Positions 1 through 6,565 are shown, numbered from the stretch's first letter. The stretch is DNA of 7,512 nt from Bacteriovoracaceae bacterium (GCA_947448095.1 CANFNN010000141.1:1-7512); one strand, 5' to 3'. The notes: generated by a model not told the origin, from the sequence alone. Made by a program: numbers and translations.

Positions 1-392
1 AAAAGAATAGCTCTTAAAATATCATCGCCTCCGTTATTCACTAACCAATTTCGATTATGAACAGAAACCGTCATAAGATAGGCCCCAATCATCGCCCAAC
101 GGGTTTTATATCCAAAGACAAGCATCAAGCCAAAAATGAAGTGAATGGCAAACATGAGGACAGCAAAACTTAATGATCCATTGGCCAAATGAAAAGACAA
201 AGACCAAGGCATAGACATTTCAGACACAAATATCGACCGTGGAACCATACCCACGTCAGTATAAAAATTTATCAAATCCGGAAGACGATAAACCACGTCA
301 GCGATCACTATCAGGCCCATTAAGCAGCGATAGAGTGCTAAGGATCGGTAATCGAGTCCTAATGTTCTTTTCACATGAGCTAAGAAATTCAT
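1..392 (-). CDS. HTTM domain membrane protein (vitamin K-dependent gamma-carboxylase-like), C-terminus off window
   Basis: The leftward reading frame is open from an ATG at 392-390 to the window edge, giving 130 residues. Visible features are an N-terminal stretch ALYRCLMGLIVIADVVYRLPD (residues about 19-39), then FYTDVGMVPR (43-52), hydrophobic helices around 74-95 and 98-111, and the block HNRN (112-115) followed by NNGGDDILR (119-127). The order 'fYsd.GvlPr' then 'hNRN...nGGD.llR' is characteristic of the HTTM family, multi-pass membrane proteins related to vitamin K-dependent gamma-carboxylase. Bacterial members mostly have unknown substrates. Start choice: AAGG lies 8 nt before the ATG at 392. 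An in-frame ATG at 419 would add nine residues (MSKFKKVCL) but lacks a good ribosome site. Only about the first third of a usual HTTM protein is seen. It is divergent from the lipid operon and may share its control region. Family call is firm, function open. Confidence 0.85.
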   Translation of the reverse strand, partial: MNFLAHVKRTLGLDYRSLALYRCLMGLIVIADVVYRLPDLINFYTDVGMVPRSIFVSEMSMPWSLSFHLANGSLSFAVLMFAIHFIFGLMLVFGYKTRWAMIGAYLMTVSVHNRNWLVNNGGDDILRAIL

Positions 393-517
393 CAAACATA
401 CCTTTTTGAACTTAGACATTTCTTTTATTGTAACGGATTCCATGACATTTTCGACATATTCGTCTAATGTTTTCGAACTCAAAACAAGACACGATAACGC
501 AACGCGAGACCAAGTAA
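393..517. promoter_or_regulatory. Divergent intergenic region with candidate -10 boxes on both strands
   Basis: This is the only space available for the promoters of the leftward HTTM gene and the rightward five-gene operon. On the plus strand, TCTAAT at 463-468 matches the TATAAT consensus at five of six bases, about 50 nt before the ATG at 518, but no good -35 box lies 16-18 nt upstream. On the minus strand, TACAAT (432 down to 427) also matches at five of six, again without a convincing -35. Transcription from the minus-strand box would begin near 420, which favours the HTTM start at 392 over the ATG at 419. The -10 assignments are inference from short matches in AT-rich DNA. Confidence 0.35.
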
Positions 518-1948
518 ATGCTCTACAAGATTCGAGATGAAATCACTCAAGACTACGATGTCATTATCATTGGATCAGGCCTGGCCGGAATGACTGCTGC
601 CAACGTCCTTGGTCGACATGGACACAAAGTGCTTTTACTTGAAGCTCATAACAAACTGGGTGGCTTTGCCACATGGTTTTTTCGAGATGATCGAAAGCAT
701 GTTTTTGATATTTCGCTCCACGGTTTCCCGGTTGGGATGATTAAAACCTGCCGTAAATACTGGAACAAAGAAATCGCCGACGCCATCGTTCAGCTAAAAG
801 ATGTACGTTTCGTGAACCCTCAGTTCAATGTTCAAACTGATTTTACCAAAGAACATTATTCTAATATCCTAACAAATCATTTTAAGATCCCTAGTGAAAC
901 AGTATCCGCGTTTTTTGAATATCTCTCTAGTATGAATTTTTATGATAATTCTCAGCTTTCCAATCGAGAATTGTTCGAAAAATTCTTTCCGGGGCGCAAT
1001 GATGTGACCCGAATTCTGATGGAGCCGATCACTTACGCGAACGGATCGACTCTGGATGACCCCGCCATAAGCTACGGAATAGTTTTTTCAAATTTTATGA
1101 GCAAGGGCGTGTACACCTTTAAAGGTGGCACGGACTTGATTATTAATAAAATGAAAGAAGAGCTGCTCAAAAACAATGTCGACATCAAATTACAATCCAA
1201 AGTAGAGAAAATCATTATTGAGGATGGCAAAACAACAGGCATCTGGCTGGATGGCAAGAGAGTAAAATCTAAAGCGATTCTTTCCAACGCCAATATTAAC
1301 ACCACTGTTTTAAAAATGGTCGGAGAGGAACATTTCCCCGAAGACTTCATTAAAAAAACTAAAGCAGTGAGATTAAACTCCTCAAGCTGCCAAGTTTATA
1401 TTGGACTTAAAGCGGGAGAAAGTATTCCCCATATTGGTGACCTAATATTCACTTCAAGCTACCCCACTTATAATCCAGCAAGACTTTTGGATTTCAAAGT
1501 CAGCTCAAGAACTTTTTCTATTTACTACCCTGAGCAAGCTAGACCTCAAGATCTTGAGGCACGAGTGGCCATCGTTTCCAGCACCAACTGCAATTATGAC
1601 GACTGGAAAAAACTCTCTTCTGAAGAGTATGAAATTGAAAAACAAAGCATGATCGAAGAAACACTTTTAGGTCTGGAAGCTTTTCTGCCTGATATACGCG
1701 ACAAAATTGATATTATCGAAGCGGCAACTCCTCTAACAGTGGAGCGCTATACACTTCATCCAAAAGGCTCTTCTTTTGGAACGAAATTTGAAGGTCTAGA
1801 AATCTCTATGAATCTTCACAATACTCTACCAGGACTTTTCCACGCTGGCTCCGTCGGCATAATTATGTCTGGCTGGCTAGGTGCTGCCAACTATGGTGTC
1901 ATTCAATCCAATGCCATCGAATCTTACTTAGGAACACAAAATGTATAA
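518..1948 (+). CDS. FAD-dependent phytoene desaturase/carotenoid isomerase/retinol saturase-like oxidoreductase
   Basis: A 476-residue flavoprotein of the CrtI/CrtISO/RetSat superfamily, close to the family's usual 490-510 residues. An N-terminal Rossmann dinucleotide fold starts at residue 14 (DVIIIGSGLAG, GxGxxG at 19-24), with the ribose-binding acid E42 and a GG pair at 48-49. Mid-protein FKGGTDLI (201-208) and LSNAN (255-259) match the family's 'pkGG...' and 'vSNa.p' blocks. RYTLHPKGSSFG (410-421) and the C-terminal FAD motif (FHAGSV 441-446, SGWLGAANYG 451-460) complete it. These enzymes desaturate, isomerise or saturate conjugated polyenes. The substrate cannot be read here. Position ahead of three fatty-acid-cycle genes suggests an acyl or polyene chain rather than a C40 carotenoid, since no crtB or crtE is nearby. 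The start is fixed: an in-frame TAA sits directly before the ATG, and the Rossmann strand begins 13 residues in. The ribosome site is weak. The stop overlaps the next gene by 8 nt. Confidence 0.88.
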   Translation: MLYKIRDEITQDYDVIIIGSGLAGMTAANVLGRHGHKVLLLEAHNKLGGFATWFFRDDRKHVFDISLHGFPVGMIKTCRKYWNKEIADAIVQLKDVRFVNPQFNVQTDFTKEHYSNILTNHFKIPSETVSAFFEYLSSMNFYDNSQLSNRELFEKFFPGRNDVTRILMEPITYANGSTLDDPAISYGIVFSNFMSKGVYTFKGGTDLIINKMKEELLKNNVDIKLQSKVEKIIIEDGKTTGIWLDGKRVKSKAILSNANINTTVLKMVGEEHFPEDFIKKTKAVRLNSSSCQVYIGLKAGESIPHIGDLIFTSSYPTYNPARLLDFKVSSRTFSIYYPEQARPQDLEARVAIVSSTNCNYDDWKKLSSEEYEIEKQSMIEETLLGLEAFLPDIRDKIDIIEAATPLTVERYTLHPKGSSFGTKFEGLEISMNLHNTLPGLFHAGSVGIIMSGWLGAANYGVIQSNAIESYLGTQNV

Positions 1949-2687
1949 TTTCAATTCTCAACACGTAATCATTACAGGTGGAACTCGCGGAATAGGTGCA
2001 GGACTAACCGAAAAATTCCTTCAAGCAGGTGCAACAGTCATTGCAACTTATGCAGGAAATGATGAAGCGGCAAAGATCTTCAAAGAAAAATTTTCTGAGT
2101 ATGGGTCAAAATTGGTTTTAAAAAAATTCAATGTCGCAAACACATCAGAAGTTGAATCTTTTTTCAACGAATACGATAAAACTTATCCAAGCCTAGAAGT
2201 TCTGATCAACAATGCTGGAATACGCAGAGACAATATTGTCGCTAGTATGGCAGAAAGCGACTGGGATAGTGTGATTGATACTAACCTTAAAGGCACCTTT
2301 AACATGACTCGATTTGGTGTTCTAGCAATGATGAAAAACCGCTACGGACGGATAGTGAATATGTCCTCAGTTGGTGGAAAACTGGGATTACCTGGACAGG
2401 CCAACTATGCTGCGTCCAAAGCAGGTCAAATTGCTCTTTCGTTGTCGGTGTCTAAAGAAGTAGCAAAGAGAAATATTACTATCAACAACGTATGCCCAGG
2501 TTTTATCGAAACGGAACTGCTAAAGGATTTACCTGAAGAGCAAGTGAAGGAATATAAGTCACAAGTACCTATGAAACGCTTTGGTAAGGTTGAGGAAGTG
2601 GCCCATGCGGTGCTATTTTTCTCTTCAAAAGAAGCTTCATACATAACGGGTGCAACTCTTGATATCGCTGGAGGCCTCAATGCTTGA
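1941..2687 (+). CDS. 3-oxoacyl-ACP reductase-like classical SDR (FabG family)
   Basis: A 248-residue classical short-chain dehydrogenase, the standard FabG length. It carries the cofactor motif TGGTRGIG (12-19), NNAG (90-93), and a complete catalytic tetrad: N115 in DTNLKG, S143 in NMSSVGG, and Y156/K160 in ANYAASK. PGFIETEL (186-193) and the terminal DIAGG (241-245) are also canonical. FabG proteins reduce 3-oxoacyl-ACP to 3-hydroxyacyl-ACP with NADPH in the cytoplasm, the first reductive step after ketosynthase condensation. It lies between a polyene-type FAD enzyme and a FabZ-like dehydratase, so it is probably a pathway-specific ketoreductase rather than the housekeeping fabG. AGGA at 1930-1933, 7 nt before the ATG, supports the start. 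It overlaps both neighbours by 8 nt, implying translational coupling. SDRs of other specificity can look alike, so the acyl-ACP substrate rests on context. Confidence 0.9.
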   Translation: MYNFNSQHVIITGGTRGIGAGLTEKFLQAGATVIATYAGNDEAAKIFKEKFSEYGSKLVLKKFNVANTSEVESFFNEYDKTYPSLEVLINNAGIRRDNIVASMAESDWDSVIDTNLKGTFNMTRFGVLAMMKNRYGRIVNMSSVGGKLGLPGQANYAASKAGQIALSLSVSKEVAKRNITINNVCPGFIETELLKDLPEEQVKEYKSQVPMKRFGKVEEVAHAVLFFSSKEASYITGATLDIAGGLNA

Positions 2688-3114
2688 AACAATTTTAGCG
2701 AACATTCCCCAACGTGAACCTTTTCTTTTTATAGAAAAAATTGTTGAAAGAACTGAAAACTCCATCACGACTTCAAAGCTCCTAACAGGCGAGGAAGACT
2801 TTTTTCGTGGACACTTTCCAGGAGCACCAGTTTTTCCAGGTGTCCTGATGTGTGAATCAGTTTTCCAAACTGGTGCACTCCTTATGGCCTTAAAAGGTGA
2901 AGGAGCTGGAAATACCAAAACCGCTCTTGTGACGAGAATTCAAGGGGCCAAGTTTAAGAACATGGCAAAACCTGGGGACGAGCTCTTCATCACCGTAGAT
3001 TTTATTGAGATGCTTGCTAATGCAGCTTTCATGAAAGGCAAAATTACGGCGAACAATAAAACCGTCATGACCATTGAATTTGCTGCAACCTTAGTTGAAA
3101 AGCAGGACGTCTGA
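2680..3114 (+). CDS. FabZ-like 3-hydroxyacyl-ACP dehydratase (hotdog fold)
   Basis: A 144-residue single-hotdog protein, FabZ-sized. The core motif FRGHFPGAPVFPGVLMCE (42-59) holds the expected catalytic His (H45) and Glu (E59) with FabZ spacing, followed by VFQTGALL (61-68). FabZ dehydrates 3-hydroxyacyl-ACP to trans-2-enoyl-ACP, so it would act directly after the upstream reductase. The N-terminal PQREPFLFIEK (10-20) aligns with FabZ 'PHRyPFLLvDr', but the usual His is Gln (Q11). The start is decided by a strong GGAGG at 2670-2674, 5 nt before the ATG. A longer in-frame version from a GTG at 2650 would add ten residues that read inside the FabG C-terminus. The chosen ATG overlaps the fabG-like stop by 8 nt. 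The call is good at family level. Chain length and whether it also isomerises (FabA-like) are unknown. Confidence 0.88.
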   Translation: MLETILANIPQREPFLFIEKIVERTENSITTSKLLTGEEDFFRGHFPGAPVFPGVLMCESVFQTGALLMALKGEGAGNTKTALVTRIQGAKFKNMAKPGDELFITVDFIEMLANAAFMKGKITANNKTVMTIEFAATLVEKQDV

Positions 3115-3911
3115 TGAATTTTCTAAATGTTGAAAATAAAACATTCTTCATTGCTGGTGTTGCGAACAAGAAAAGTGTGGCGTATTTTTCGGCAAAAACT
3201 CTAATTGAAAATGGAGCAAAATGCTTATTTTCAGTACAGAATGAAGCTCAAATCGAAACTCTAAAAAAACTCTTCCCAGAGTCTCCAGTATTTGTTTGCG
3301 ACGTTGAAAATAAAGCGCATATAGCGAGCCTCTCGGCCGAAATCCTAAAATTCACATCAAAAATTGATGGGTTATTACACTCTTTGGCTTTTGCTAATTT
3401 TTCCGAGGGAGTGAAACCCTTTATTGAAACTAAACGTGAGGATTATCTTCAAGCGGCACAGATTTCAAGCTTTTCTCTGGTAGAATTGGCAAATAGTCTT
3501 AAGCAAGTTTTAAACCCAGAAGCCTCGATTGTAACTATTTCCATTTCAAATACTAAGGCCACAAGCTATGGCTACCTTGGACCTATTAAAGCAATGCTTG
3601 ATGCCACGGTTCCCTTTCTTGCAAAATCTTTTTCTGAATTTTCAAATATTCGTGTCAATGCCGTAGGCGCTGGTCCCCTTAAGACGTCGGCATCGGCCGG
3701 CATTCCTGACTACATTGATAACTACCTTTATGCAGAGGAACTGACTCTCAGAAAACACGCACTGGAGACCCAGGAAGTGGCCAACACTGTATGTTTTCTT
3801 TTATCGCCTAGAAGTTCAGGAATTAATGCTTCAACCGTCCTAGTAGATGCTGGCATGAGCTCAAATTACTTTGATCAAAAAGTAGTTAAAACATTTACAA
3901 AAAACAAATGA
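3114..3911 (+). CDS. Enoyl-ACP reductase-like SDR (FabI family, divergent)
   Basis: A 265-residue divergent SDR. The N-terminal cofactor motif is the FabI form, GVANKKSVA (15-23), rather than TGxxxGIG. SVQNE (40-44) matches the FabI 'tYQn' segment, and CDV (62-64), HSLAFA (89-94) and GAGPLKTSASAGI (185-197) also follow FabI. The catalytic pair Y152 and K159 has the FabI spacing YX6K. FabI reduces trans-2-enoyl-ACP to acyl-ACP, which completes the reduction half-cycle with the two upstream genes. Differences from E. coli FabI: the outer tyrosine of 'LSYLG' (Tyr146 there) aligns with I144, the following loop is two residues shorter, and the terminal DGG is DAG (245-247). This could be a pathway-specific enoyl reductase or a protein with altered substrate. 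AGGA at 3104-3107 is 6 nt from the ATG. The start overlaps the previous stop by one base (TGATG). Confidence 0.85.
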   Translation: MNFLNVENKTFFIAGVANKKSVAYFSAKTLIENGAKCLFSVQNEAQIETLKKLFPESPVFVCDVENKAHIASLSAEILKFTSKIDGLLHSLAFANFSEGVKPFIETKREDYLQAAQISSFSLVELANSLKQVLNPEASIVTISISNTKATSYGYLGPIKAMLDATVPFLAKSFSEFSNIRVNAVGAGPLKTSASAGIPDYIDNYLYAEELTLRKHALETQEVANTVCFLLSPRSSGINASTVLVDAGMSSNYFDQKVVKTFTKNK

Positions 3912-4993
3912 GTGATCGAGTAAATGGATTAGAGGGAATGCGAGGGATAGCAGCCTTTTGGGTCTACACTCATCATTTCATGCTTATTTTTTATCCAGTG
4001 TTTTATTTTGGTCAGCATACTTGGCTCAATCACATTCTCAATCCAGATCTCGCTGTCTCGTGGTTTTTTGTTCACTCGGGATTTGTTTTGGCGTGGAAAA
4101 GCCGTAATCTATCAGGCAAAGAGTATAATAAAAATATTTTGGACCAGTCTTTAAGAAGATATTTCAGGCTTCTTCCGCCAGTATTGTTTACGATTCTCGC
4201 CACCTATTTAGTCATGAAAGCGGGTCTCACTTATAACGTGGAGTACGCAAAAATTGTTCAATCAAATTGGCTTGGCCAATATTTGAAGTTTGATCCTAAT
4301 TTCTTTGAGGCAATCAAACAGTCATTTTATGGTGTTTATTTTAATTTTAAATCATCAACTACCTATGATCCAAATCTCTGGACTATTGGTTACGAATTAA
4401 TAAGCTCCTACCTATTGTTTGGCGCCTTGGCATTATTTGGCAGAGGAAAAAAGTCATTATGGTTATTTTTGATACTCGCATTGGTAGTGAGTCCCTGGAA
4501 AGGAGTCATGTGTTTTATGATTGGGGCCTTTCTCACCCGATTGCCTGAGCATAAAGCGCACCCCTTTTTTATCGGTTTTCTCACATCTGCTGGTTTTTAT
4601 TTATCAGACTTAAGTGGCTCTCATAGCGCCTATGCTAGAAGTATTGGTGCAGGATTTCTTATGTATGCTCTTTTGCAATCGCCAAGAGTCAGAAATTTTC
4701 TTGCGACAAAATATATTCATTTATTGGGCGACATCTCCTACTCGCTTTACGCCCTTCACTTCCTGCTGCTTGCAAGCCTTACGTCTTATCTTGGCCTTAT
4801 TTGGCAAGGGCATCTGGAATTGCATTTGATTGGAATTATTTATTTAATTAGCACTCTTGTGCTCGTAACGATCTCGTATTTTGCCTGGAAATGGATTGAT
4901 CGCCCAGGCATTATGTTGTCTAAGAAATTTTCTAGCTCTCTATTGTCATATAACCAAGTATTAGAAAACAATCGGCATACTCAAACTGAGTAA
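3908..4993 (+). CDS. Membrane acyltransferase, acyltransferase-3 (OafA/YrhL-like) family
   Basis: A 361-residue multi-pass inner-membrane protein. Family hallmarks: GLEGMRGIAAFWV with R12 (residues 7-19) followed by H22-H23, RRYFRLLPP (83-91), LWTIGYEL with W158 and E163 (157-164), and DISYSLYALHF (275-285) with DRPG (331-334) near the end. About ten hydrophobic helices can be picked out. Members transfer acetyl or longer acyl groups to sugars, lipids or peptides at the membrane. As the last gene of the operon it may pass the pathway's acyl product onto a lipid or glycan, or may modify a head group. Neither is shown by the sequence. There is no soluble SGNH domain. The ATG overlaps the preceding stop as ATGA and lacks its own ribosome site, so translation is probably coupled. 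The 3' end overlaps the convergent barrel gene by 33 bp. Confidence 0.88.
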   Translation: MSDRVNGLEGMRGIAAFWVYTHHFMLIFYPVFYFGQHTWLNHILNPDLAVSWFFVHSGFVLAWKSRNLSGKEYNKNILDQSLRRYFRLLPPVLFTILATYLVMKAGLTYNVEYAKIVQSNWLGQYLKFDPNFFEAIKQSFYGVYFNFKSSTTYDPNLWTIGYELISSYLLFGALALFGRGKKSLWLFLILALVVSPWKGVMCFMIGAFLTRLPEHKAHPFFIGFLTSAGFYLSDLSGSHSAYARSIGAGFLMYALLQSPRVRNFLATKYIHLLGDISYSLYALHFLLLASLTSYLGLIWQGHLELHLIGIIYLISTLVLVTISYFAWKWIDRPGIMLSKKFSSSLLSYNQVLENNRHTQTE

Positions 4994-5578
4994 AATGGCA
5001 TTGGTTTTACGGGAAGTATCTTGAAAGCTAACGTAATCCATTGAATCGTATTTAAGCATGAGATATTCAAGGTTAAGGGATAGAAGAGGAAATACCGACC
5101 ACCCTGCGCCAACTTTGAATCCAGAACCTTTTTCAGTTCCTGACAGTCCATCCGTTTCAAGTTTTAACTGTGAAGAAAAAATATAACCGGCCCAGAAGCG
5201 AATGATCGGCAAGCCAAGCATTACAGTGGCACCAATATTTGTGATCTTGCTACTGAAGTCATGTTCTTCTTTAAGTGAACTAGTGGTCATATAATCTAAG
5301 GCCAGACCAAGAGGACCTATTCCATATCCTGCCCGAGCCCCGAAAGCTGCCCCACTTGCCGAATACGATGGCAAATCTAGCTGAGTCCCATAATTATCCC
5401 ATTTACCAGTATGCTTAGCACTGAGGTAACCAACATAAGGTTCAAGGAAAATGCCAGCGAATGAAGAGACTGTATAGAAAAGGCAAAGAAAGGATAAAAA
5501 ATATTTCAGGGAATGTCCTAGCGTCAGTATTAATCGATCAGTTATAGAAAATTCTAACACACAAATAGAATCATTCAT
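4961..5578 (-). CDS. Small outer-membrane beta-barrel protein, start uncertain
   Basis: Read from the ATG at 5578, the protein has 205 residues. The mature part alternates aromatic/hydrophobic and polar or glycine residues in strand-like runs (for example FLEPYVGYLSAK, GAAFGARAGYG, LNLEYLMLKY) and ends in MPIVF. A C-terminal Phe is typical of BAM-inserted barrels. It resembles small 8-strand OMP_b-brl/OmpW-sized proteins, with no specific family recognised and function unknown. The signal peptide is LKYFLSFLCLFYTVSSFA with cleavage before GIFLEP. From the ATG at 5578 this signal follows an unusual 23-residue lead containing acidic residues. A CTG at 5509, with AGGA 6 nt upstream (5519-5516), would instead give a normal 18-residue signal. 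GTG at 5560 and TTG at 5590 are also in frame. The downstream end overlaps the acyltransferase gene antisense. Confidence 0.7.
   Translation of the reverse strand: MNDSICVLEFSITDRLILTLGHSLKYFLSFLCLFYTVSSFAGIFLEPYVGYLSAKHTGKWDNYGTQLDLPSYSASGAAFGARAGYGIGPLGLALDYMTTSSLKEEHDFSSKITNIGATVMLGLPIIRFWAGYIFSSQLKLETDGLSGTEKGSGFKVGAGWSVFPLLSLNLEYLMLKYDSMDYVSFQDTSRKTNAILLSLSMPIVF
5507..5519 (-). promoter_or_regulatory. Ribosome site and possible CTG start for the barrel protein
   Basis: On the minus strand, AGGA (5519-5516) is followed by 6 nt and CTG (5509-5507). Starting there gives a compact signal peptide, M-KYFLSFLCLFYTVSSFA, with Lys at position 2 and an SFA|G cleavage site. This is the best ribosome site near any in-frame start of this gene, but CTG starts are rare, so the upstream ATG is kept in the gene call. 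Confidence 0.35.
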
Positions 5579-5596
5579 GCAACTGCTCAATTGAAA

Positions 5597-5630
5597 AGAA
5601 CCAAAGAATCTCCAATCCCTTAAAGGTTCT
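5597..5630 (-). terminator. Weak inverted repeat after the metalloprotease gene
   Basis: On the minus strand AGAACC (5630-5625) pairs with GGTTCT (5602-5597), with a loop of 22 nt and TTTTC overlapping and following the second arm. It lies in the 60-72 bp gap between the metalloprotease stop and the barrel gene start. The stem is short and the loop long, so termination here would be inefficient and read-through into the barrel gene is plausible. Confidence 0.2.
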
Positions 5631-5650
5631 CTTAATATCTAGTGTAGCTT

Positions 5651-6565
5651 TTATTTTCTATTAACGAACCAACAAGCGGGCCTTTTGCCCAAAATACTAA
5701 AGTCACTCACGTTACACGAACCAATGGTTTCATCCTCATCATCAAGAGAAATCAAGGGTGAAACATTACAGAGGGCCCCTTGAAATTTTGTGTCAACCCG
5801 ACACTGAGCCGAGGGATGTCTGAGATTGGTTACAAACGTTAATTCATCAGCTGGAGTCATGAGTGAAATATTTTTCTCTGAACCTGGAACAAGAATATTA
5901 GCTATCACCTTTCCATAGTCTTCAGCAGCTTTTGAAGATCTTAAACAAATGTTATATTGATCGTCACCGTTGAATTGAGACCTGCATTGAAGCTTAATGT
6001 CGTCTGGCAAATTGAGAGCATCTGCCATAGGTGAATTTTCAGGATCACTTTCAAGAACTTCTTTCATACATTTTAATGTCGAAAAATAATCTGCCTGTCC
6101 TTCTGATGATGACCAGGTGCTATTCATTTTTTTGGGAAAACCACCAAGATGATGACCAATTTCATGGCAAACTACAGACAGATAAGCATCAGGAGTCATT
6201 AATTTCTGTCTGGCATAACCACCATAAAGCAATATGAAGCGATCAGGGCCACTCATTCCTGCAAAAGCATTAAGCTGTTTATCCTCCCAAAGATATTCAA
6301 TTTTAAAATTCATATCGAGGTCTCTAAAAATCGGGACATAGATTTTTTTTACTCGTTCTATAATTCTCAGAAATTCTTTTTTTGAAATATTGCCTGCTTC
6401 AAAATCATCTTGTTTTTCAATATTTGTAAGTGGGTTCTGCGCAAAATGGGATTGACTTGCTTTTATCATCGCAATTCTAACAAATAGTTCATTTTCAGAA
6501 ATATTACAGGCGTGACCTATAGGAAGGTTCATAAGACAGAAAAAGAATATTAAGAAAACTTTCAT
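5651..6565 (-). CDS. Secreted HEIGHH zinc metalloprotease, cysteine-rich
   Basis: A 304-residue protein with a Sec signal peptide (MKVFLIFFFCLMNLPIGHA, cleavage about residue 19). The zinc motif HEIGHH is at 134-139 (H134, E135, H138), preceded by AYLSVVC. A second motif, SEGQADYF (154-161), offers E155 or D159 as third ligand, 17 or more residues on. This arrangement resembles M48-like gluzincins, as does RHPSAQCR (249-256), which recalls the 'HPs...R' element of M48 peptidases. No transmembrane helices follow, so the protein should be periplasmic or exported. The predicted mature chain has nine cysteines (20, 133, 166, 194, 207, 255, 266, 284, 298), suggesting several disulfides. The substrate is unknown. 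It lies 50 nt downstream of the SDR gene on the same strand, with little ribosome-site signal. 'GHAC' is a poor lipobox, so a lipoprotein is less likely. Peptidase fold is fairly sure, exact family less so. Confidence 0.75.
   Translation of the reverse strand: MKVFLIFFFCLMNLPIGHACNISENELFVRIAMIKASQSHFAQNPLTNIEKQDDFEAGNISKKEFLRIIERVKKIYVPIFRDLDMNFKIEYLWEDKQLNAFAGMSGPDRFILLYGGYARQKLMTPDAYLSVVCHEIGHHLGGFPKKMNSTWSSSEGQADYFSTLKCMKEVLESDPENSPMADALNLPDDIKLQCRSQFNGDDQYNICLRSSKAAEDYGKVIANILVPGSEKNISLMTPADELTFVTNLRHPSAQCRVDTKFQGALCNVSPLISLDDEDETIGSCNVSDFSILGKRPACWFVNRK

Noticed and set aside
393..419. Longer HTTM start at the ATG at 419
   Set aside because: No ribosome site is visible and a -10-like box lies only about 8 nt upstream. 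The ATG at 392 has AAGG at good spacing.
1072..1350. Minus-strand open frame inside the FAD oxidoreductase gene
   Set aside because: Shadow of a strongly conserved gene; the product is low-complexity and matches nothing I recognise. The same applies to the minus-strand frames at 2426-2692 and 2637-2918.
2650..2679. Upstream GTG start for the FabZ-like gene
   Set aside because: It would add ten residues encoded within the FabG C-terminus. The ATG at 2680 has GGAGG 5 nt upstream and matches FabZ length.
1941..3911. Recent tandem duplication of the two SDR genes
   Set aside because: One has classical FabG motifs (TGGTRGIG, YX3K) and the other FabI motifs (GVANKKSVA, YX6K), so they are distinct families.
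4614..4829. Short plus-strand frame inside the acyltransferase gene
   Set aside because: Lies fully inside the coding region of a recognisable membrane acyltransferase in another frame, with no supporting ribosome site or motif.
4990..5010. GTAAAA...TTTTAC inverted repeat as a terminator for the operon
   Set aside because: The stem is AT-only apart from its end pair, has no T-tract, and lies inside the barrel coding region.
6031..6237. Short plus-strand frame antisense to the metalloprotease
   Set aside because: Runs opposite the zinc-motif region of a recognisable peptidase; no independent evidence of coding.
6506..6565. Lipoprotein signal for the metalloprotease (Cys at residue 20)
   Set aside because: The residues before Cys are G-H-A, with Gly at -3 and His at -2, a poor lipobox. 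Ordinary signal peptidase I cleavage after GHA fits better.
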